This document shows positions 24,483 to 31,400 of a stretch of DNA of 34,729 nucleotides, piece after piece. Each line of letters starts with the position of its first letter. Position 1 is the first letter of the stretch. The stretch is taken from contig CAZPKH010000019.1 of the NCBI GenBank assembly GCA_964587165.1, positions 1-34,729 on the forward strand, in the 5' to 3' direction. Made by a program: the position numbers and the translations under genes. This DNA comes from CAZPKH01 sp964587165. Lineage in GTDB: Bacteria > Bacteroidota > Bacteroidia > Bacteroidales > Muribaculaceae. Below the pieces are notes generated by a model. The model saw only the letters and a program-made list of their open reading frames with translations, did not search any database and was not told the DNA's origin.

Positions 24483-25762
24483 TTCTTGCGCGGTTTGCGG
24501 TGAGACGATCTGCGACGGCGCCGTTTGGCGGCCGCCACTTTAGGGTGCTCCGAGAGGGCGCTGCGGGGCTTCAGCCCGAGCATCACCTCCACGCGGGTCA
24601 CGGCGGCGGCCATGCGTGCCGAGGGGGCGCAGAGCGACACACGCACATACCCCTCGCCGGCGCTGCCGAACATCGATCCCGGCGCCACCAGGATCTTTGC
24701 CTCGGCAAGCAGCCGCTCGCAGAACTCCTCCGACGACGCATACCCCTGCGGTATGCGTGCCCACACGAAGATGCCCGACTGCGGCATATCGACCGTGCAC
24801 CCTGCCGTGCGGAGCATCGTCACGGCTATCTCGCGGCGGCGCGCATACATACGGTTGAGCTCCGCATACCATTTCGGGCCGAGCTCCAATGCCACGGCTG
24901 CGGCGTGCTCCATCGGGCGGAACTGTCCCGAGTCGATGTTGGCTTTCAGGCGGTTGACCCACGCCACTATATCCGCCCGCCCCACGAGCATACCGATGCG
25001 CCACCCGGCCATATTATGGCTGCGGCTCAGCGAGTTTAGCTCTACGGCTATGTCTCGCGCACCGGGCACCTGCATGATCGACGTCGGGTGCTCCGACAGT
25101 GTGAAGCTATACGGGTTGTGGTGGGCTATCAGGATGCCGTGGCGGCGTCCGAACTCCACAAGCCGCTCGTACACACCGTCGGTGGCAGCTCTTCCGGTGG
25201 GCATATGTGTATAGTTGGCCCACATCATCCGCACCCCGCTCAGATCCTCGCGCTCCAAAGCGTCGAAGTCGGGCAGCCAGCCGCCCTCGGCCGACAGACG
25301 GTACTCCACCACCCGCGCGCCGGCTATCTCGGCGGCGGCGCGGTAGGCCGGATTCCCGGGGTTGGGCACGAGCACGGCGTCGCCTGGATCGGCGAGCGCG
25401 AGCGTAAGCAGCAGCAGCCCCTCTTTCGACCCCATAAGCGTGGTCACCTCCGTATCGGCATCGAGCCCCTCCACGCCGTACTGCCGCGCATACCACCGGG
25501 CTATCGCCGTTCGCAGCTCCGCGCGCCCCTCGTCGGGCTGATACGAGTGCACATCCTCGCGGTAGCTCTCCTCACACAGCGTCTCGGCCACCAGCGAGTG
25601 CGGCGGCTTGTCGGGGCCTCCGAGCGCGAGCATGATGATACCCGCGCCGCGGGCGTTGGCCTCGGTCGCCTCGTGCAGATGCTTCTGCAGCCACGACGGC
25701 CGCAGAAGGCCGATGCGCCGTGCAGGGCGTATCTCCGGTGTAGGCTCGCTGCTGTGGGTCAT
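24479..25762 (-). CDS. Fold-type I aminotransferase homologue lacking the PLP lysine (candidate pseudoenzyme)
   Basis: The 427-residue protein aligns by eye with class I/II aminotransferases of the phenylalanine/tyrosine locus: LALGGPDKPP near 46, SYQPDEGRAELRTAI near 73, GSKEG at 111-115, NYTHMPTG at 183-190 and NSLSRSHNMAGWRIG at 243-257. In the PLP-lysine signature every position fits except the lysine, which is Arg247 (codon CGC at 25024-25022, minus). The aspartate that pairs with the PLP ring nitrogen (DxxY) is His215 (CAC), while Tyr218, Ser244 and Arg255 remain. The C-terminus carries an unusual tail with KRRRRRSSHRKPRKK. ATGA overlaps link it to the symporter upstream and DAHP synthase downstream. 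Catalysis by the normal route seems unlikely. Confidence 0.85.
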   Translation of the reverse strand: MTHSSEPTPEIRPARRIGLLRPSWLQKHLHEATEANARGAGIIMLALGGPDKPPHSLVAETLCEESYREDVHSYQPDEGRAELRTAIARWYARQYGVEGLDADTEVTTLMGSKEGLLLLTLALADPGDAVLVPNPGNPAYRAAAEIAGARVVEYRLSAEGGWLPDFDALEREDLSGVRMMWANYTHMPTGRAATDGVYERLVEFGRRHGILIAHHNPYSFTLSEHPTSIMQVPGARDIAVELNSLSRSHNMAGWRIGMLVGRADIVAWVNRLKANIDSGQFRPMEHAAAVALELGPKWYAELNRMYARRREIAVTMLRTAGCTVDMPQSGIFVWARIPQGYASSEEFCERLLAEAKILVAPGSMFGSAGEGYVRVSLCAPSARMAAAVTRVEVMLGLKPRSALSEHPKVAAAKRRRRRSSHRKPRKK

Positions 25763-26949
25763 GCCGTAGTGGGTGCAGGGCGTCGGTTGCGGAATATACG
25801 GTCGACGATAGCCGTCAGCGCCCCGTCGCCGGCCACATTGCAGGCCGTGCCGAAGCTGTCCATGGCTATGTAGAGGGCTATCATCAGGGCGTTCTGCTGA
25901 TCAGTGAACCCCAGCACCGACGTCAGCACCCCGAGCGATGCCATGATAGCGCCGCCGGGGATCCCCGGAGCGGCCACCATAGTGATGCCGAGCAGGGCGA
26001 TGAACTGTGCCATCGTCGCAGCGTCGTAGTGGTGTCCCTGCATGATCATCAGAGCAAGGGCGCACGCCACGATCTTAAGCGTCGACCCCGAGAGGTGTAT
26101 CGTGGCGCATAGCGGCACGGTGAATCCGGCGATGTCGGGATTGATCCCCATCTTGATGGTCTGGCGCAGCGTCACCGGTATGGTGGCCGCGCTCGACTGT
26201 GTGCCGAGCGCCGTGAAGTAGGCCGGCAGGATGATGCGCAGCATCCGCAGCGGATTGCGGTGCGATATAGCCCCCGCAATGCCGTACTGCATCAGCAGCA
26301 CGAGGATATGTATACCGAATATTATAAGTATCACCTTCGAGAACGCCCCGAGCACCGTCACCACCTCGCCCGCCACCGTCATGTCGACGAATATGCAGAG
26401 TATATACCACGGCAGCAGCGGTATCACGCAGCGGCGTATCGTCTTCTCAACGATCACCCGCAGCTCGTCGAACCCCTGCTTCAGCACCCTCCCCTGCTCA
26501 AGGTAGGCCATACCCAGGCCGAGCATGAACGACAGCACGAGTGCCGTCATCACCGCCGACGGCGGGTCGATATTGAGCGTGAAGAGCGGCGTGAGCGCCT
26601 TGCCGGCAGCCTCCGGCGCCACCGTCGGGTCGGCATGAGGAGTGATCAGCGACGGAAACGTTGCGTCGCATATCAGGTAGCTCGTCAGCCCCGACAGCAG
26701 CGTCGCCGTGTAGGCAAGCGCCGTCGTCACCACAAGCATCTTCCCCGCGCGCGAGCCGATGTCGGCAATCGCCGGAGCCACAAAGCCGATGATAATCAGC
26801 GGAATCAGAAAACCCAAAAACTGGCTGAAGAGGCCGCTGAACGTCACGCAGCAGCGCGTCAGCCACTCCGGCGAGACCATGCCGATGCCGATACCCGCGG
26901 CAATAGCAATAATAATGCGGGGCAGCAGCCCCAAGTGCAAACGTTTCAT
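25759..26949 (-). CDS. Dicarboxylate/amino acid:cation symporter (GltP/SstT family)
   Basis: The 396-residue protein has the eight-segment-plus-two-hairpin layout of the DAACS family. The HP1 motif TQSSAATIP near residue 250, the TM7 motif CATIHLSGST near 285 and the TM8 motif MDSFGTACNVAGDGALTAIV near 365 are visible. In TM8 the arginine that recognises the side-chain carboxylate in aspartate/glutamate transporters (GltPh Arg397) is glycine here, so an acidic amino acid substrate is doubtful. The ATG at 26949 is used because the promoter element lies only 5 bp upstream. First gene of the operon with the aminotransferase homologue and DAHP synthase-chorismate mutase. Confidence 0.9.
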   Translation of the reverse strand: MKRLHLGLLPRIIIAIAAGIGIGMVSPEWLTRCCVTFSGLFSQFLGFLIPLIIIGFVAPAIADIGSRAGKMLVVTTALAYTATLLSGLTSYLICDATFPSLITPHADPTVAPEAAGKALTPLFTLNIDPPSAVMTALVLSFMLGLGMAYLEQGRVLKQGFDELRVIVEKTIRRCVIPLLPWYILCIFVDMTVAGEVVTVLGAFSKVILIIFGIHILVLLMQYGIAGAISHRNPLRMLRIILPAYFTALGTQSSAATIPVTLRQTIKMGINPDIAGFTVPLCATIHLSGSTLKIVACALALMIMQGHHYDAATMAQFIALLGITMVAAPGIPGGAIMASLGVLTSVLGFTDQQNALMIALYIAMDSFGTACNVAGDGALTAIVDRIFRNRRPAPTTA

Positions 26950-26954
26950 CCCCG

Positions 26955-26962
26955 CAAATATA
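26955..26962 (-). promoter_or_regulatory. Promoter -7 element for the symporter operon
   Basis: The minus strand reads TATATTTG, an exact match. It ends 5 bp before the ATG, so transcripts should begin at or within a base or two of the start codon, giving a leaderless mRNA. Confidence 0.65.
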
Positions 26963-26980
26963 CAAAAAATTTTATTAGAC

Positions 26981-27095
26981 GGCGCAAGAGCAAACTCGGA
27001 GGGCGAGTGCGAAGGGAGCAAGAGCAAACTCGGAGGGCGCATCCTTTAGGGTGCGCCGTATACGTCCGCCGAGGGTGATTCCGTCGGGCCCTGAA
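26981..27095 (+). repeat. Dispersed modular repeat block 3
   Basis: Two cores (26986-27005 and 27020-27039) are followed by the TTTA-loop hairpin module (27036-27057), the CGTCCGCCGAGGGTG stretch and a truncated GTCGGGCCCTGAAG module that ends where the Abi promoter region begins. It fills most of the space between the divergent symporter and Abi promoters. Confidence 0.9.
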
Positions 27096-27103
27096 GATTA
27101 ATA

Positions 27104-27134
27104 ATTGTTTACTCGGAATAATTCTGTATCTTTG
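27104..27134 (+). promoter_or_regulatory. Promoter of the Abi_2 gene
   Basis: ATTG at 27104-27107, a 19-bp spacer and TATCTTTG at 27127-27134 fit the phylum promoter. The -7 box ends 11 bp before the ATG, so the leader is about 5 nt. Confidence 0.75.
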
Positions 27135-27145
27135 TCTTACTTATT

Positions 27146-28024
27146 ATGGCAAAACAAGCTACGACAATAGAGCAACAGATGCTCCTCTTGGAATCAAGAG
27201 GCCTTACTATTCATGACAAGGCTAAAGCAAAAGAGATACTCTCCGACATAGGATACTATCGCCTCGGGTTCTATCTGTTCCCTTTCGAAGAATCCTACCC
27301 GCGACTCGTCAAGCGCACGCATAAATACATCAGAGGAGCATCTTTTGAGGATGCTGTCAAACTCTACTATTTTGACTACGATCTGAGATTGATCCTATCG
27401 CGCTATCTTAACAGAATTGAGATAGCATTTCGCACATCCATTATTTACCATCTATCCATCAAATACGCTTCAGATCCTACATGGTTTGTATCTCCATCAG
27501 TCGTTGCTGAAGAATACGCTGCTGCATTCATAAAAAAAGTTTACAATCAGGATTTTTGCCGCAATCCGATCATTCACCGCCATCATCATAATTATCCGCA
27601 CGACAAATTCGCACCTGCATGGAAAACCCTTGAGTTTTTGACCTTTGGAGCAATAATGAAACTATACGAAGAGCTACAAAATAACGAGGATAAAGTTTTC
27701 ATTGCTCACAAATTCGGCGTGCGTCAAGTTGTTACATTTATCAGCTATATGCACACCGTGCGACAGGTGCGCAATGTTTGTGCCCATGGTTTGCTTCTAT
27801 ACGACATTCATCTTACCCGACGCATCAGACGCGGACCCGCACATCAAAGCCTTACCGAATCAGGAAACATAATAGGCGCCCTACGCGTTATAAAGTATAT
27901 TATGACACAGATTTCGACTAATCGAGCTGAAGATCTCTGTCACGAAGTGAAAACATTATATCAATCCTTATGCGACGCTTCCCCCGGATTGCGGACTCTC
28001 TTACCCGATTTATCCACCTTATAA
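27146..28024 (+). CDS. Abi_2 (AbiD/AbiF) family abortive infection protein with HEPN motifs
   Basis: The 292-residue protein has the features of the Abi_2 family. An N-terminal helical region (EQQMLLLESRGLTI, LSDIGYYRLGFYLFPF) is followed by the family stretch YDLRLILSRYLNRIEIAFR. HEPN-type RNase motifs are visible at Arg209-x4-His214 (RNVCAH) and possibly at Arg96-x5-His102. HEPN proteins of this group cut RNA to arrest growth on phage infection. The gene is clearly richer in A+T than its neighbours and is bounded by repeat blocks on both sides, which suggests acquisition. A separately promoted structured RNA follows 3' and is the likely partner. AbiF is the closest sub-family by this arrangement. 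Confidence 0.9.
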   Translation: MAKQATTIEQQMLLLESRGLTIHDKAKAKEILSDIGYYRLGFYLFPFEESYPRLVKRTHKYIRGASFEDAVKLYYFDYDLRLILSRYLNRIEIAFRTSIIYHLSIKYASDPTWFVSPSVVAEEYAAAFIKKVYNQDFCRNPIIHRHHHNYPHDKFAPAWKTLEFLTFGAIMKLYEELQNNEDKVFIAHKFGVRQVVTFISYMHTVRQVRNVCAHGLLLYDIHLTRRIRRGPAHQSLTESGNIIGALRVIKYIMTQISTNRAEDLCHEVKTLYQSLCDASPGLRTLLPDLSTL

Positions 28025-28044
28025 CTCAACATCTGATTGAAATA

Positions 28045-28076
28045 TTTGGAAAATCACAAATAAAACAGTACCTTTG
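28045..28076 (+). promoter_or_regulatory. Promoter of the Abi-linked small RNA
   Basis: TTTG at 28045-28048, a 20-bp spacer and TACCTTTG at 28069-28076 match the consensus exactly. It lies 20 bp after the Abi stop, so the RNA can be made independently of the gene. Confidence 0.82.
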
Positions 28077-28082
28077 TATTCA

Positions 28083-28180
28083 GTTAGTGCCGATGTAGAC
28101 CTTGTCGCTACATCCTTGCACTCTAAAAAAAGGTAAAGTCGAGGCTACCACATCGTCGGGTAGCCTCGCTCTTTTTTTTT
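28083..28180 (+). ncRNA. Small structured RNA linked to the Abi_2 gene (AbiF-RNA-like)
   Basis: A roughly 98-nt transcript is predicted from the promoter at 28045-28076. Hairpin 1 pairs AGTGC (28086-28090) with GCACT (28118-28122) and GATGTAG (28092-28098) with CTACATC (28108-28114). The 9-nt loop begins ACCTT (28099-28103), which is complementary to AAGGT at 28130-28134, so an H-type pseudoknot is possible. The 3' end is a strong terminator. A conserved 'AbiF RNA' next to Abi_2 genes is known from comparative genomics, and the placement here fits. Membership of that family is inferred from position and shape, not from an alignment. Confidence 0.75.
28140..28180 (+). terminator. Intrinsic terminator of the Abi-linked small RNA
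   Basis: CGAGGCTACC (28140-28149) pairs perfectly with GGTAGCCTCG (28159-28168), followed by nine T at 28172-28180. Confidence 0.93.
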
Positions 28181-28192
28181 ATATATATGTGA

Positions 28193-28427
28193 TTGAGAGT
28201 GCATCCGCCGAGGTCGAGAGCAATCTTGGAGGGCGCATCCTTTAGGGTGCGCCGAAGACGTCCGCCGAGGGGGAATTAAATCAATCACGGATAAACACTA
28301 TAAACACATTCAATTTGTGAGAATAGTGAAAATCCGTGATCGGTGTTTTCGTCGGGCCCTGAAGGACCCGACCTCCGAGGACCCGACCTCCTAAACCCGA
28401 CCTCCTAAATCCGACCTCTCAAACATG
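28193..28427 (+). repeat. Dispersed modular repeat block 4, interrupted
   Basis: A degenerate core (28216-28235) and the TTTA-loop hairpin module (28232-28253) lead into GACGTCCGCCGAGGG. At about 28271 the block is interrupted by about 70-75 bp holding a 57-bp palindrome, then resumes at about 28344 with TGTTTTCGTCGGGCCC and the GGACCCGAC arm. The end shows four tandem units of ACCCGACCTCC type at 28366, 28381, 28395 and 28409, spaced 14-15 bp. Confidence 0.85.
28284..28340. repeat. 57-bp nested palindrome
   Basis: ATCACGGAT (28284-28292) and ATCCGTGAT (28332-28340) are perfect inverted ends. Inside, CACTAT pairs with ATAGTG, and CACA with TGTG, each separated by A-rich triplets on both arms. 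It lies inside repeat block 4. Confidence 0.8.
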
Positions 28428-28430
28428 AAA

Positions 28431-28457
28431 AAACCCGCCCTGGTTGGGGGCGGGTTT
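28431..28457 (-). terminator. Intrinsic terminator of the 1911-residue protein gene
   Basis: AAACCCGCCC (28431-28440) is complementary to GGGCGGGTTT (28448-28457). On the minus strand the stem is followed by a T run, 25 bp beyond the stop codon at 28482. Confidence 0.9.
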
Positions 28458-28481
28458 ATATAGAGGGGATGGGGGATCGGG

Positions 28482-31400
28482 TTACTTGATGAGCTCTTTG
28501 GTGACTACAGCGCCGCGACGGACGATGTAGATCTCACCTTCGCGAGGCTCCATGACGCGGATACCGCTCACGGTGTAGTACTCGGCATCGTAATCGATGG
28601 CGGCTGCGTTGACGTTCTCTACGCCGGTGATGCCACCGTCGGCTACCTTCTTGATCGACTCACCGTGGATGGCCACGAGTGTTCCGCCTTCCTGGCCGTA
28701 GGGAGTCTCCGATACGCGCTTGGGAGCCGAAGCGGGCTCTTCGTGTACCTGGCCGTCGTGGGGCACGGGCTCAAGACCTTCGATCGAAGCTGCTGCGGGG
28801 AGATCAGGATCGCGACGAAGGATGTAGATCGGCGAGATGAAGAACGACAGATGCTCGGGGTTGTTGAGCACTTCTGCAGGTATACCCTTGGCAATGGTCT
28901 GGTGCATTGTGGGCGAGGGGAGCAGAGCGGGGTTCTTGTCGAGCTCAGCCTGCGAGCAGCCATACTTCGACTGGTCGTGTACGGTGAAGAATTCCATTGC
29001 GTAAGGTATCTTCTCTGTACCGTTGGTGTAGAGCGACTCGATGTGGTAGAATGTCGGGGTCATCACCTCAAATTCTACGTCGGGATCTTGGTCGCCTACC
29101 TCGCCCTGTGCATCCGTAAGGTCTTTGTGACCTTTCATTGCGAAGTCGACTACGGCGCGGCCGGAATCGTCGGTATACTCAGCGTCGCGGTTCACGAAGA
29201 TGCTTGACATGTGCATCGGTTTGGTCTCCTTGAACTCGGAGGGAGCGATCAGACGTACCGAAGTGTAGGTGTTGGTGACGGTCTCTTTGGTGCCGTCCTC
29301 GTTCTCTACCTCTTCTGTGACATCCTCCTGACGGAAGGTACCGTTCCAGTTGGAGTTGCCGTCGGCATCCACACCGTAGTACGAACCGATCAGGGTGTCA
29401 CCGTAGCCGGCGGGGCTGTCGTCGCCGATAGCGTTGATGTTCGGTTTGTAGATCACACGCTGGATGGTGAGACGCGGGTTGCGCTCGTTGGTGGGGTGTA
29501 CCTTGTCGATGGTGAATACGTACGGTTCGATTTCAAACTTATCGTCCTCCTGGATATCGTAGTATGTACCCTCGGCAAGCGATTCGATGCGGTTTCCGTC
29601 GCCGTCGTAAGATGCGAGCTCTACATCATACTCGATGTCGTAGTAGGTCAGGATTTCGTCGTCTACGTTGGGCTGATAGAACTGGAACTCAGCTGCGAGG
29701 TTGCGGCAGCGGAGGTCGCCGGCGGGGAGGGTGACGGTGAGGTATTTGTCTACCTGCTTGCCATCTACCATCTCATAGTTGTATCCTTCGATCGGGTCGA
29801 GCTGCGACTTGATCTGAAGCTGGAGCTCGGGAGCATCGGTGATAGGATCGGCCTTACCGGTTTCGTCGAGCTTGTAGGAGTAGCTGAGCAGGGCGGGCAT
29901 AGGCACTACGGGCACGATGTGGTCGAAGGGCATAGTCTCCCACTCCTCGCGCGAAGCGTCGCCGTCGAGGGCTACGGAGTTCGACATATAAGTCTCGTAG
30001 CCGAGCGATGCGTGGTAGTCGGCCTCGTCGAGGTTACCGTGGTTCTTGATCAGAGCCGAGTAGATCAGGTTGGCGCGGTTCACGTGCGCGGGCTGGGTGC
30101 GTACGGCGTGCTTGCCCTGACGGTGTACGTATACAGTCAGCTCGTAGGGGTCGGTGTTAAACCAGCGGTCGGCCAGACCCTCGTCGGCAGCGGCGAGGCG
30201 GCAGCGCTCGCGGTAGCTGTTGGCGTCGAAGGCTTTCACCCACACGTCGGCAGTCCAGCGGTAGAACTTGGTGTTCTTCTCGTCGCGGATCCATTTGAGC
30301 AGGCGCTGCGAGTTGGCGTAAGGTATCTCGGTGCCGACACCCTTGTTGGGGCTGGCGTCGTCGGTATCGATCACGTAGAAGAGCTCTACCTCGGGGTCGT
30401 AGGCCACGGATTTGTTCACGTAGCTTGCCAGCGAGGAGTGAACGGCAGCAAGCGACTCTCTGGTCTTGTCGTTGTTCCAGATCTTGATCACCTGGAATGC
30501 CTGGGGATCGGTCTCGTAGTTGAAGAAGAAGATAGTGAAGTAGGGCGAGGGTACGCGCTCAACCACGGTCTTGCCGTCTTTCTCAAACTCAACTTCGAGC
30601 ACATAGAAGTAGCGGCCTTCGCCGAGGTTGCGGTCGGTGCGCCAGTCGGGAGTCCATGCAGAGCCGGTGGTCAGGGCAGTCTCGTTGGTCACCCAGGGGC
30701 CGCGATAGTCGGAGCCGGCGGGAGTCCACGACGACTGGTCGGCGATGTCCGACTTGTTGGCGTCGTAGCGCGAGATGCGGTGGCGTTTGTAGGTATAGCC
30801 GAGCATCTGGTCGAGATCCATAGTCGGGATATACTGGCCGGAGTTTTTCTCGCCATCGGTGCCGGGGCGTGAGTACACCTTGGCATTGATCTGGATGTCG
30901 CCGATGGTCTGAGTGGTCAGCAGCACAGCCTGGTTCTGCTTAGCGTGGTCGATATTACCGTCAGCATCAATGGGGAGGAAGAACTCCACGGTGCGGAAGT
31001 AGGTCGGCTTGGCGAAGAGGAAGTTAGAATACTGGTTGCCCATTGTGTAGGCGCGGCTTGCCTTAACGGTGTAGCCGGAGTCGTCAGCCTTCTTGTCATG
31101 GTCCTTGAAGCCCCAGTTGGCGTGGTTCGACCAGTTGGCGCCGCCATTGATGGTCTGACCGCCCCAACCTGTCCAGATCTTGGTGGCACCGAGCACCCAT
31201 ACGTTGTTCACCACGTAGCGAGCATATTTAGTAGTGCCGTCGAGCCAGCAGGTAGTGGGGTTGGCTTCGAGAGTCTCGTTGCTGTTTTCGTCGAGAGTCT
31301 TCACTTTCTGGATACGGTCGTAAGCCACGGGGCTTTCGGCCTTGAGGATACTCATCCAGTCGGCGCCGGTGAGGTCGCCATCGGCGGGGTGAGTCGTGTC

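Noticed and set aside
29211..30872. A 553-codon plus-strand frame opposite the 1911-residue gene
   Set aside because: It has no domain, promoter or ribosome context and is valine/glycine-rich as expected from the reverse of a GC-biased coding strand; the minus-strand gene has a signal peptide and recognisable modules.
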